A DNA stretch of 64,000 bases from Pohlia nutans (taxonomy: Eukaryota > Streptophyta > Bryopsida > Bryales > Mniaceae), in NCBI GenBank assembly GCA_022496805.1, contig CM040092.1:131555-195554 (forward strand). The letters run 5' to 3'. Numbering within the stretch: the stretch's first letter is position 1; each line of letters opens with the position of its first letter. Both the position numbers and the translations under genes were made by a program. Below, in pieces: positions 33,395 through 44,687 of the stretch. The notes under the pieces are model-generated. The model had not been told where the DNA came from, ran no database searches, and worked only from the letters and a program-made list of their open reading frames with translations.

Positions 33395-34256
33395 CCCCTA
33401 ATGGTTACAAGGTGTGCCTGAAATTGACAATTTGAGAAAAACCATTGTAAAGTACTATTGGAAGAATATTTTGGAATTGATATACAAATGAAAGTTCTAG
33501 ATTTTGAATTTTGAATTCCATCTATATGGTTGATTCACTACTGTTATCACCAATATTTTACTATAAAAATTGAAAGATAAAATAAAAAATTTGTTCTAAT
33601 TTGATTACAAACAAAATATTAATATTTTTTGTGTAAAATTTATTGAAATGAATTTGAAACAAGATACTCTTGACATGGTGATTTTTAGAAATTTTTGCGT
33701 TCCTTGATCCCTAAACGTCCCAGCGTTCAAAAACTGAATCATGAACAGATTAAAAGCCTTGCAACTTTCTCATACAATTTCGGATGGCTTTCATCCAAGT
33801 CACCTTTGTAAGACTATTAAATTTTCTACCAATTACAATAGTTCTCTTGTGATGAGGAGTTGTTGATAATATTAGAGAGGCCTCCAATTGCAAGTATGTC
33901 AAATTTTTTGGGTAGATTTTATGCTTGCAATGGTCCTCTCATGTACACCTCATGTACATCTAAGCCATGCTAATATCTATCTTTGAGGCTAGCATCTACT
34001 TGTGTTCTAAGGATCAGTATGTTTAGGGGTTAAATCTATAACCTTGTTTTTGCAAGGTCACTTAGTCAAAAATCACATACTTCTACATTTGTAATGTTAG
34101 AGAAGTACCAGTATGTACTCTAATAACACCAAATCCAACCATTGGATAGGTTAACAACTTGAAAAATGTTTCATGGTGACGAGGTTCATGAGGAAGGATA
34201 TATGGATGAAAACAAACATCCATCAACCCCATAGGGGTCAATTGAGCCTTTAAGGG
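33395..34256 (-). mobile_element. Inverted pbC copy 2, split by a pbA insertion
   Basis: Read on the minus strand, 34030-34256 matches the first half and 33395-33703 the second half of the uninterrupted pbC element at 1212-1792. The two halves are separated by a pbA element at 33708-34029. The outer boundaries are CTAA (33391-33394, a likely mutated TTAA) and TTAA (34257-34260). Confidence 0.7.
33708..34029 (+). mobile_element. pbA copy 2, nested inside pbC copy 2
   Basis: Begins TCCCTAAACGTCCCAGCG and ends CAGTATGTTTAGGGG, matching the pbA element at 490-799 throughout. The flanks are TTGA (33704-33707, one change from TTAA) and TTAA (34030-34033). The same position in the uninterrupted pbC copy is a single TTAA at 1476-1479. 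This shows insertion with a four-base TTAA duplication. Confidence 0.8.
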
Positions 34257-34260
34257 TTAA

Positions 34261-36391
34261 TATATTTGTAGCACTTACTATATAGAGTTAATAATTGGCT
34301 AACTTCACCAAATTGGGAGAAGCCATTTGGCTAAAATAGAGTGACTTATTCTCTCAAAAACGAGTAAAAATTATCATCAATACATTTGGCTACAATTCAC
34401 ACAAAATTTTCACTAAGGAGTGTTACGTTTTGGGTACGCTATGTTCACTTTGAGATCGGCGGGGTTTCATGTAAATTATAGGGAACCTTGTCCAATTCAT
34501 TGGGAAGTAAACATTAATGCCAAACTGTTGTTTATAGCAAGTTTTGCAAGTGGTTGTTCAATTTAACAAGTGATTTCCAAGAATTCACCATCATTCTTGT
34601 ACCCATGATTGACTGGTAATATGGTCAGGGTTCGTTGTGAATATTTGAAAGTAAGGTCCAATCGGACTGAACGCCAGGTTCATTGCAAGGCCTAGAACGA
34701 GGAGTCAACATTGCCGAACTCTAGGCAATTCTCACAGAGAAATGAAAGGCTTCTGAGCGATGCCTCGTCGCAATAATTCCTCACATGGAAACCACGCCTC
34801 ATTCCATTCCTCCCGCATGCATAATTGCACCGACGTTCCTGCACTAGTAGCATAACTGTCGTTTTTCATTCCCCACTTTGTGGAAACAGTGAACAATGAC
34901 GGAATATTATAGAAAACCGAAAAGAAGAGAGGTTGCAACAGGAGTCAAACATGAGTCTTGGCACTAAAAATATGATCCACTGTCACATATTAACTATTCA
35001 CTGTCAGTGAATAGTAACTTGGTCTCCAATTAAATAGCAAATGAGGGTTGGGGGAACGTGTTCGCAATTGAGGGTCCCGCAGCCAAGACATTGTCAGGTG
35101 CTTGTTTTAGAGTATTTAGAAACTCAACTTAGTCTCAGCTTTGCACATATTCTCTGCTCAACACAAGTTTTGAGTTGAGTTTCCTCTTTGAGAGCTTCTT
35201 TTCGGTTAACTCTATTGTGCCTAGATTTCTGTCTTTTTGTGACCAAAACCACTCACCAGCATTGACACAACCCATGTGCCTGGCGCGATTTCATTCTTTT
35301 TTCATTTATAGTTAGTGAAAAACGACACATTTCCTACTAGGGCTGGTCATCAACGGGAGAATCATGAATACCATCATGCTGCTTCTTGCTTGTGTGTGGC
35401 TGCATTGCAACGTTCTCCTCGTGACCACCCAGTGGCAGACTACTCCTGTACTGTACTGTACTGTACTGCACGTTGTCAGTGAAAGCTGAATTGTCGCGGT
35501 TGTCGCTTCATGTGTTTGCTGAAACTGTCATACAGGCATCTGTTGGACCCACCCGGAGCCGTTGTTTGGCGAGCCAAAGGCGGTAGCCGACGTGGGCGAT
35601 GGGCTCCCCTCCGTTTACACTCCGATTCCTGCAACATTCTCGACTCTCTGTTCATGTCTCCTATCCTGTACAGCACAGCGCAGTGACACCGATCATCTGC
35701 CTACTCCGCCGCTGCGTATCGTATTCTATCATTGCTGCTCGTTTCTCCCCAGACTGGAAATCATGTATATATATTTCAGGAATAAGGGGCAGAGGATAGT
35801 GACCTTGACGATATGAGTGACGAGATCGTGTGCTTATAACAGCGAATCGACTTCTCCTTTTGTCTGCTCCACACATGCAAGCAACACGATCAGTGCTTGG
35901 ACTTTGTTAGGGATTGAAAGCATACAAGTCCAGCAGCACGTGAAGATATATGCAGCACTTTTGTGTCCTACTACCAGAACTCTGATGGAGTTGTAGTAGG
36001 GGCCTTGTGACCAGCCGATTCAAGCTAGGGTGGGAGGCCCTGTAAAATTTTAGAGCAACACACTCCATCATGATCTTAAATGCCTGCCATTTCGCCGATC
36101 GACAACTAGTGCTGAGGCATCACAGCCACGACTAACGACGACCCATTTCTGGCTTTCTGAAGGTGTTCATGGCAAAGATTATTGCAGATTCTGTACTAAG
36201 GATCTCATATGGAGGCTACACAAAAGTGGAGAATTCCGCTTGTAGTGACGATTATCAACCACCCCAGCTCGTCCTCAGCAACATCAGTCGCTTAAATGAG
36301 TCATTGCGACAATTGAAACACATTCGTTGTCTTCGATCGGAACTCCTACTACTACGAGTAGTACTGCAGGGCATGAAAGGCTGAGATGATA
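34261..36391. other. Intergenic, no gene recognised
   Basis: No gene is supported. It holds an ACTATTCACTG/CAGTGAATAGT palindrome at about 34990-35012, a stretch around 35045-35215 with short matches to 6180-6420, and a CTGTA microsatellite at about 35446-35468. From 35.3 kb the composition is closer to genic, but no reading frame carries recognisable features. Confidence 0.35.
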
Positions 36392-37551
36392 TTACCCATT
36401 TGTGTCAGAAGAGCCAACCATGCAGGTCCTACCGGCCAGCTGGTCTGGGGAGTTGGCCGAGGTGTCCTTCAACACCTTTTCCAATTTGATGTCGACCTCG
36501 AAAGCACGGCTGGGCATTTTCAGCTGCACGCCCGATAGATTGCCCTCTTTCAGTGAAGAGTAACGCGGAGTAGTCCATCCGGCAATGATCTCTATCCATG
36601 ATTGGTTTACTAGTAAGGAAGGTAAGGGGGCGTACTGTGATAAGTTTTTCCCCTCAAGTCTCACAGGATTCTAAACCTACGACTATCGCACAATGTGCTG
36701 CATCTCCAGACTGTGTAAGCTCACACGGACAACGGAAGTGAAGATATTGCAAACTGGAATGTATTCTCAGAAGGATGGTTGGTCCCTGTGGCATTCCCTC
36801 CTGCGCCAGAAACTATATCCATCCATTGCAATGAAAACGGTGGCGCGCGCTAGATACAATGAATGGAGCAGAAATAAGAAGCTTACAGTGACGGGGAGCA
36901 TCGCATTAGACTTGCGACATCGACTATCTGCTGATGAGGTTCTGCAGAAAGCAAGGAAAGCTCAACATCAGCAGGTTCGGATACTGTCAACAGGCAGCCA
37001 AAGCCAGGCAGCCGCGAAATGAGCAAAATTTTATGTTTAGCAAGAAGAATATCGATGTCGACGATGTGGGATCGGAGAAGGAAGAACCTGGAGCGGCGAA
37101 AAGGAAAGGCTCGCTTCTTGGAATTGGCAAGAGAATTGGCGCGGGACACGCCACCCATCAAGAGCACGCCTAAGTCGTCCGCTGCGCGTTCGTCGGCCAG
37201 GCTGGAGAAGGTCGGCCCGCTCTGGCCGGGACGAGGACGCTCTAGGGTAGCCTGAGGCGGCATGGGATGGATGACAATCGTCATCGGCCCACCCCGCAGC
37301 ACGCGGACGCCTTGAGGTTTGTCCGAGTCCCCCACCGGCGAACCCACGGGCGAACCCACCGATGTGGCCGCACTTATGGCGATGTGAAATACGTCCCGCA
37401 CTGCCGCGGGTTTCTTCACATACAGGTGGCTGCACGCCGCGGGCACGCCTGGCCCCAGCTCGCTGGGCAGTAGCTCCGCATTGGTGGCGCACATACACGA
37501 CGGAAAGCCCGGCAGCATTTCCCACCCTGGCCGTGATGACATCTTGTCCAT
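36392..37551 (-). CDS. Possible unrecognised multi-exon gene
   Basis: Three protein-like blocks lie on the minus strand. The first (about 37090-37551) contains KKPAAVRDVFHIAISAAT and GGPMTIVIHPMPPQATLERP. The second (36887-36983), framed by plausible AG and GT sites, reads EPADVELSLLSAEPHQQIVD. The third (about 36392-36620) contains WIEIIAGWTTPRYSSLKEGN, LSGVQLKMPSRAFEVD and LKDTSANSPDQLAGRTC before a stop. Composition and order suggest one gene, but I could not find junctions that keep frame across all three blocks and I recognise no family. The opposite strand has an overlapping frame of 109 residues (36693-37022), so strand and exon limits are uncertain. It could be a pseudogene. Confidence 0.3.
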
Positions 37552-38280
37552 CCCTCCAGCAGGCGATCCCTCCCTCCTCTCGCAGTTCTCTTTTGATGTT
37601 CACCAACCACCACCCACTCCAGCAGGCGATCCCTCCCTACCCCTTGCAGACGCTGCAGCATCCATGTCCCACAACGACCCTCACACTGACCCTTCCTGCA
37701 CGACTATTGCATTGAGCCCAGTAGAAACCAAAGACGCCGGCTGCACGTCACATGGCACAGGTCGACACTCTGGTTTTCTGCAATTATCAATTTGAAGATC
37801 CTACTACTGACCGTCCACAATTGGCTCTGCGGCAAGAGCGCCTCCCAAGCCAGAGTACAATGATTGGGCAGGGATTCAGCGATATCACAGGATATAAAAC
37901 GATGAGCGAGGTTGGTTGCCGACATTGGGATGTCATGGGACATTAGCCCTGAACATGGTACTTCCAAGCATGAACGTCCTTCCCTATCCAGATGAAGACC
38001 AAAAAATGAGAGTACGGTAACAGCTTTCCCCTCAAGGTAGTTACGAGAAACAGTCACTGCACAAGAGATTACTACCGGTATCGTATCATGATTCTGCAAG
38101 TTTTCCAACCGTAAACCAGTCATTCTCTCGAACCAGCAGCCATGAACCAAGGACCTATTTTACTTGCTTGGCCATTATTCACTCCTTGCGTCTCAGAATT
38201 TTGATGTCACTAACGACGATCTAAATTTCCTAGCACACATTCTCCATTGCGATTCTATAACGCAGGCCCCGACTCTAAAT
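37552..38280. other. Intergenic, short direct repeat
   Basis: Two copies of CAGCAGGCGATCCCTCCCT lie about 62 bases apart (starting near 37558 and 37620), just upstream of the possible gene. I see nothing else nameable. Confidence 0.4.
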
Positions 38281-38526
38281 CCCCTAGACGTGAATGCAAG
38301 AGGACAAAAAACTGGCCCCTGTTTTGTGCATGCAGCGCCACCATCAAAATAACCCCCTTGATTTAAAATTCTCGAGAGGGTCCTCTTAGACTAATTTGAC
38401 TAATTTGGGACCGTAGGGCCCAATTCTGCAAAAGCATTTGCCAAAAAAAGACCCTAGGGTGCCCAAAATGGAAATTTCAGAAAATGGGGGCCATGGGTGA
38501 ATAGTGTTTGCATTAACGTCGAGGGG
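38281..38526. mobile_element. MITE related to the TTAA group, family pbM
   Basis: The ends CCCCTAGACGTGAATGCAAG and the inverse of TTTGCATTAACGTCGAGGGG agree at 17 of 20 positions. The terminal CCCCTMGACGT closely resembles the CCCCTAAACGT of pbC. The flanks are AAAT and ATTA rather than TTAA, so target duplication is not preserved. It abuts pbD copy 2 across four bases, repeating the back-to-back arrangement at 490-2021. Confidence 0.6.
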
Positions 38527-38530
38527 ATTA

Positions 38531-38740
38531 GCTCTTAAAGGGCTGATGGGGATAGTAGATACATTGGCGTATATTTGACATTTGTTGTAAATAGAAAGTT
38601 CCAAATTGAGACTCCAATAGCTCATTAAAATCATGTTGACGTGAATTTTAACTTCACTTTTGATCGTAAACCTATAGGAGGTGTGAAACCATGCCAAATA
38701 CAATGGAATATTAGTGTATAATATCCGGGACCTTCTAAAC
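38531..38740 (-). mobile_element. TTAA-group MITE, pbD copy 2
   Basis: Read on the minus strand this matches pbD at 1797-2021 over its length (CAATGGARTATTRGTGTAT, TAGGAGGTGTG on the opposite strand, GTTGACGTGAATTTTAACTT). The terminal sequences are more decayed than in copy 1: TTAG and CTCTTAAAGGG on one side, CCTTCTAAAC on the other. Confidence 0.65.
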
Positions 38741-39775
38741 GATGTATGAGATTCGAATGTAGTGAAGACCTAGACAGAAATCATGTTCGTGGGTCCTCCG
38801 CTAACTATTTCTCGTCAACGCCGACGCCGTTGCCGTTGCCACTGCTTCTGTTGATGACGGAGGCTGTGAAGACTGATCCGGAGCGGTACGAGAAGATGCA
38901 TCAGCATCCTGCCGAGCTGGATGCTGGGACCAATAATCCTCCAGAGCGGGGCGGAAGATAAAGCTACCAGACATGATACCAATCCTGCGAAGTTGTCATT
39001 ACGTACGTACGGTCAGCCGCCGTCGAAGAAGAGAATGGTTCGAGTGGTAACAGAGTCTAAGTTCGGGAGATGCAGAAGCTACATAAGTATATCTGAGAGG
39101 GAAAGCGGGAAATTAAGGGTAGGAAGAAACCAGACAGGGAGGGGTCCCAACAGACAGCAGAGCGAGCAGGAAGGAATGCAGCAGGGGAAGCATGCAACCC
39201 TAAGAAGTGAATGAAAGTGGGAAAGTGCAGACCCGAACTTACCCAACAGCGCCAGCGACAAGAGGCAAAGGAAGACGAGCGCGTCGATACATGATTGCGA
39301 GAGAGAGCGAGGGAGGGCGGGGGGGGGCAAGCAGTGATCGCCGTCAGTGACGCACCGCACGCACGCACTCGGGCCCTCCTGCAAGGAATTGAACGTGCTG
39401 GACGGTAACTTAGCTTAGCGTGCCTCTAGCAGAGTGAGCCTGGGCGTCAGGGAGATGGAAGGCCGCAGGTGAAAGTTTGCATGGGCAGTCGGTCGCACGG
39501 GCAGATGGCCAGCGGGATTAACCGCTGAGTATGGCAGCCGTTGATGGGGATCGACGGCTGAGATTGGCCGAACCCTTCCTGAAACTCAATGCTGCCTAAG
39601 GGACATGGATACTTGAAGAGCGAGCCGGAGGGAGTGGCACAGGTGGCGTTGCCCTAATTTCTGTCATTGCTGCTGCTGCTGCTGCTGCTGCAGCAGTGAG
39701 GGAAGGGCCGGTTCGGGGGGCGAGGCTATGGTCATAGAAGTGAGCGCCGGAGAAGGAAGGTCAATAAGTTAAGTG
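38741..39775. other. Upstream region of the HisRS gene
   Basis: GC-rich sequence from about 38.8 kb with purine- and pyrimidine-rich tracts and a (TGC)n run at about 39666-39694. A gene of about 100 residues on either strand cannot be excluded, but none of the frames shows recognisable features. The region probably includes the promoter and 5' leader of the synthetase gene. Confidence 0.4.
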
Positions 39776-39878
39776 ATGGCGTGCGCCGCGAATGTTGCAC
39801 GCCACGCTTTGCAGTCGTCGGGCGTCGTCGTGGTGGCCTTCGTGTTCCTTCGAATTCCCAAGTCTTCTCGTCGTCTCC
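39776..39878 (+). other. Candidate 5' exon encoding a transit peptide for HisRS
   Basis: From the ATG at 39776 the frame reads MACAANVARHALQSSG, then a hydrophobic Val/Phe stretch and RIPKSSRRL. A GTCAGT donor at 39879 and an acceptor ending at 40149 (CTTCTGCAG) would join it in frame to the HisRS body, adding 47 residues for 496 in total. Arginine- and serine-rich N-termini of this kind are common organelle targeting signals, and plant organellar HisRS is near 490 residues. It is an inference from frame and composition only. Confidence 0.4.
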
Positions 39879-40187
39879 GTCAGTTTTCTTCCCCCCACCC
39901 CCAATTCAATTCTTTCTATCCTTTCCTCTGTTTACTCTCCCCTTTCCCATCTATGTTTTATCCCCATTCCTGCCTCTCTATGTCTCTTTCTCTCTCTCTA
40001 GTCGTCTCTCTGCATTTCCGTGCTGAGCTCGCTCCCTTGTGCGGATTCATTCTATCGACGCTCGCTGCCGAGCTTTTCCGACCCTGTCCTGATGTGGTGC
40101 CCCTGCATTGCGCCTTCCTCATTTTGATCCTCCTTGTGCTCTTCTGCAGACTTTTTGCCTGTCCGGTGCCCTCTTGCGCTCCGAGCT

Positions 40188-43100
40188 ATGTCTGCAAGCC
40201 CCGCCATTGCTTCCCAGGACAAGGACGGTCGCATGAAAGGCACCATGGGGTCCAGCACCCTCATCACCACTGATCCTCCCCGGGGCACCCGCGATTTCCC
40301 CCCCGAGGACATGCGCATGCGTACTTGGCTCTTCGATACTTTCCGAGAGGTTCGGCGTTTGCTCAGTTCTGCTTTTGGCGTCAACCCCGGGATTTTTTCA
40401 CTTCTGCTGTTTTATGTGCTTCGTTAAAGCTTCAAGTTTACTGAAACCTCTCCCTTATCTTTTTTCGTGGTGTAGGTATCCAGATTATGTGCATTTGAAG
40501 AAGTTGATTTCCCGATGGTAGAATCTGAAGAGCTTTACACTCGTAAAGCTGGTGAAGAAATAGTTGGACAGGTACTCAGCTTCTCATCTTAGTGAGGGCG
40601 TTTTATGTCAACAAATGAATCCTTTGTACATTTGCATTTTTTAAGGCGTGCGTCATCCTTCGGCTAAAATTTACGTTGAGCACAGGGAGTCTATAGTGGG
40701 TACCTGCAGTGAATTTCTAATACTATAGATTATATTTGTACTTCATCAAATCAGCTGTATAATTTTGAAGACAAAGGCGGACGAAAGGTGGCGCTACGGC
40801 CCGAGCTTACTCCTTCTTTGGCCCGCCTTGTTTTGCAGAAAGGGTCAGTTTTTCTTGATTTTATCTTCTTTCTCAACGAGTTTCTTTCCCTGCATTTGAT
40901 CCTGTGAACCTTGAAATTGGGATAGCTTTGACGTATTCAAGTCTTTCTACTTGGCAGGAGAGCTCAGTCATTCCCTTTGAAGTGGTTTGCTATTGGCCAG
41001 TGCTGGCGGTATGAGCGTATGACTCGAGGACGTCGTAGGGAGCACTATCAGTGGAACATGGACATTATTGGGGTTCCTGGGGTTGAGGCAAGCTTCGTGA
41101 ACCCTATCAATGTTTATTTTGGAAGCGTAATTGGTTCTTCCAAATAAATGTATTGACCTAATTTTGTGTAGGCTTGGACAGTGACGATAAGCATGTTTTT
41201 TTGGGTTTAGTAGTAGCCTGATACAGTGTCCTGATGCGTGAAAGTCTACACTCGAGTTTTGAATGGTTTCTTCCTGTTTGTTGCAGGCTGAAGCTGAGCT
41301 CTTAGCAGCCATCGTGATGTTTTTCACAAAGCTTGGCATTACATCTAATGATGTTGGGATCAAAGTTTCTAACCGAAAGGTTTGTGAACTTCTATGCGCA
41401 TACCCTAAGTTGTGTAGGTCGTATTGATTAATAAGCTCTGCTGGACTCTTGACTGACGGCTTGAAATATTCCTTGAGACATTCCTGCTGTCAATTTTCTT
41501 TGTTCTCGAGTTGGAGGGCTGTGTGGGCCTTCAAGGTCTATCGAATGTGCTTTTTACATATCTGTGAGTGTCAACAATCAAGAAACCATTATGATGTGTG
41601 AGCCTTGGTGAAAATCACAGCACTGCCACATCATGGTTGTCTCTGAGGGTAAAGTTGCTGTTCTTTGTTGAGTAGTGACTGGACTGATGTGTGAAACATC
41701 CTAATATCACGTCCTTGGTACAAGACAGGTGCTGCAAGCAGTTCTGGAGAAGTACGATATCCAGCCTGATTCCTTTGCAGCTGTCTGCGTGATTGTTGAT
41801 AAGGTATAGCATATAACGTTTTTCTTTTGGAATAAGAGCTATTGATAATTGCCACGTTTTCTTGCACGTCGGTTCGTACTGTCATCAGGGGGTTTGGCAC
41901 CTATGAATTGTGTAGAAAATGTTGATATTTTCTCACCAGATCTTCTGATTCTTGCTTGACTTCTATCCTCAGTGATACCGTATATATGCTCCACACAGAG
42001 GATAAGACGCAGGTGGAAAAGACAGCACAGGATGCTTGTTAGATACGATTGAGGAAATCTTCAGTTTCCACAAGAGCAAGTCCGTACACTCTCACTATCT
42101 TTTGCCGATATTTGTGTCAGTTGGATAAACTATCGCGGGAGGAAATCGTGACTGAGCTGGATAAAGCTGGCGTTCCCAGTGAAGCCATTGAGGGAATTTT
42201 GCAAGCTCTTACGCTTAAATCTTTCGACGATCTTGAAGGTAATGCTTCTAATATGATAATCAATGTGAACGTTGGCTTAAGATCTACATTTCTGAAGGTT
42301 TGTTGTCAAATCTGCCCGGTTGCAACTTCTCCAGCTATTGACTTAGCGATTTTAATGTTATCATGGTAGTTTGTTCTTTATAACGACCTTACGCTGTCCT
42401 ACTGTACTTATCCATAATGTCTCTGTTTTTGCATGGGTAAGTAATGCTGTGAATGTGATTTTGAAATACTTTCATTGACTTCTTATCTGTTGGTTGCAGC
42501 TTTAATTGGGGCAGATGGTGGTGCAGTGGCAGAATTGAAACAACTTTTTGCATTAGCAGAGGGTTACGGTATCCAGGATTGGCTACTCTTTGACGCCTCA
42601 GTGGTGAGAGGTCTAGCATACTACACCGGGACTGTGTTTGAGGTGAGCTTCTTCTGACCCAAGCTTTCTATGAATGGAAACTGTTCTCACCGCAGCAACA
42701 ATGAATTGGAAGCCCTGATGGAGGGTTCTTTGATACCACATACATCAATCTTCTTTGAGAGCATGTTTGTAGTATGATCTGGTGCCAGTGTACACTGTTG
42801 ATGTCGGTCCATGTTTTTGGGAACGTGTCTTAATGTCGGCTATGTTGCAGGGTTTTGATAAAGAGAAGAAATTGCGAGCTATATGTGGTGGCGGTCGCTA
42901 TGACAGGCTGCTCTCCACCTATGGAGGTGCCGACACTCCTGCTTGTGGATTTGGTTTTGGAGATGCTGTTATTGTTGAGGTCAGTGAGCGGTACCAGGTT
43001 CTAATGTTTAGCCTTTGCTCTTGCACCATGTTTTGAGCAGATCTTGGTGAAGTCAATTTGGTCCTGCCATTGTAGGCAGTTATCATCCACCTGGGAACTT

Positions 43101-43806
43101 GATTTAAGAGGTTGGCTCAAGCATAAGGAATGTGCTGACCCTAGCTTGGTGCGTGCAGCTTCTGAAGGAGAAAAAGTTGCTTCCTGCGTTCCCTCACATT
43201 GTAGATGATGTTGTGATGGCGTTGGAGGATTCACTCAAGGTGCCTGCAGCAGGAGTTGCTGCACGCTTGCGCAAATCTGGTCGGGTTGTTGAACTTGTTA
43301 TTGAGAAGGGCAAGAAAATGAAATGGTAAGCTTTTGTAGATGTGCCTTGCATTGTCTCTCGAACCTCAGACTATCCCATTGTGACGTGGTTGCTCAAAGA
43401 GCAATGCATAAACGGAGATATGTACCGATTGGACCCATCCCCTAATCAGAGCACAGGCTGTAATTAGATAGATTCGGGTAGAAGCTGAGCTAGATGACTA
43501 TGTGGCCAGATTTTATGTTCTCTTAGATCTATACACAACTGCTCTTTTCCCCAGTGAGTCGATCTGCTGATAACGCAACTAGGTTGGTTGTCGTGGTGTG
43601 AAGCCTACACATATATGCTCAAGTCAGTTGAAGTCTGATCTAGTGGTGCGTCTCACAGGGTATTCAAACAATGCGACACACTGAAGGCTAAGCGTTTGAT
43701 ACTTCTCGGAACAACCGAATGGGAGCAAGGCAAAGTCAGCGTGAAGGATTTGGGAGCGCGAGAACAGACACTCAAGACAGTGGATGAGCTCATCGCAGTG
43801 TCATAG
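40188..43806 (+). CDS. Histidyl-tRNA synthetase, organellar type
   Basis: Eleven exons: 40188-40349, 40476-40571, 40755-40843, 40958-41087, 41287-41379, 41729-41803, 42121-42238, 42500-42642, 42851-42979, 43159-43325 and 43659-43806. They encode 449 residues from the ATG at 40188. It attaches histidine to tRNA-His. Class II motifs are visible: [13 protein letters not shown] (motif 1 region), [14 protein letters not shown] and [19 protein letters not shown] (motif 2), the HisRS-specific RGLAYYTG (about 291-298) and [11 protein letters not shown] (motif 3, about 335-345), followed by an anticodon-binding domain. From memory the sequence tracks the plant organellar enzyme (At3g46100-like) rather than the cytosolic one. 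A spliced upstream exon may add a transit peptide. The intron after exon 4 has a GC donor (GAG|GCAAGC). Confidence 0.94.
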
Positions 43807-44687
43807 CCTTGGCTTAGATGGAAGTATTCATAGTTCTGTACACTATCCCATGGTCAACATACATTCTTTGAGAGTTGAGACCCCTCTTGTGTATGAGAAA
43901 TCTCTTCTGAGGTGCCGTACTCTGGTACAGCATTTGGTCCAAATGTTATGTCATACAAAGCTAAAATTCTACAAGGGATTAGGAAAGAAATACGTCTTGT
44001 GATGATTTTCCTATCGTACAGGATATGCTGTCCCACTGGCAAGTTATTCTCAGGTAAAACTTTTTTTGACACAGCAAGTGAGCTTAGCTGAACCAAAATA
44101 ATTTTAGACTGGAGATTTCATGCATTGGGGGCCCCTTGAGCTCATTTGCTTTCTTTGTTCCAGTGCTCTACCCCTGGCATTTGGGAAGTGGTACATGGTG
44201 CTGTTATTACTGTAGTTATTACGCAATCTATATTCTTTGGCCGCGTGCAATAAGTGGACCGACATGTGTGAGATTCATCCTCAGCAGGGGCAAGGAATTT
44301 CAAGTGGAATAAAGTCTGATGGGACCTCAGGCATCCCCTCAAACTCAAATGCCGTTGGGCTTAGGATTTTTTAAGAACTGCTGGGCATGCTCTTAGTGCG
44401 CCTGTCACCCCAAAAGTTAACAAGGCTGAATTCACTGCTTACGTAACAGATATGTATTCCCGTACAGATATGACAATCTTGTGAATTGATTCATTACTGT
44501 CCCATCACATGTTAAATGTGATCACCTTGAGTATGCTACAGTACAGTACGATAGATGCGAAAGGCTTTCATAGGCTTTTACACTTTTGGAACAAAACCCA
44601 GTGTCCCATCGTCCTTTCTTTAGGCCCCACTCCATGATCTCACCCGACCCATTTTTCTCACCTTTTGTACGAATATGAGCATGCTTT
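43807..44687. other. 3' flank of the HisRS gene
   Basis: Downstream and probable 3' untranslated sequence. A GGGCATGCTCT motif at about 44385 recurs at about 45656 on the far side of the foldback element, possibly as its outer repeat. No further gene was found. Confidence 0.35.

Noticed and set aside
37037..37606. A 189-residue arginine-rich minus-strand frame overlapping the possible gene
   Set aside because: High Arg, Gly and Ala content is typical of the shifted frame of GC-rich DNA; the alternative frame on the same strand is more protein-like.
39773..40273. A 166-residue Ser/Phe/Leu-rich frame upstream of HisRS
   Set aside because: Past about 39880 it translates a pyrimidine-rich leader or intron. 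Only its first part is kept, as a possible spliced transit peptide exon.
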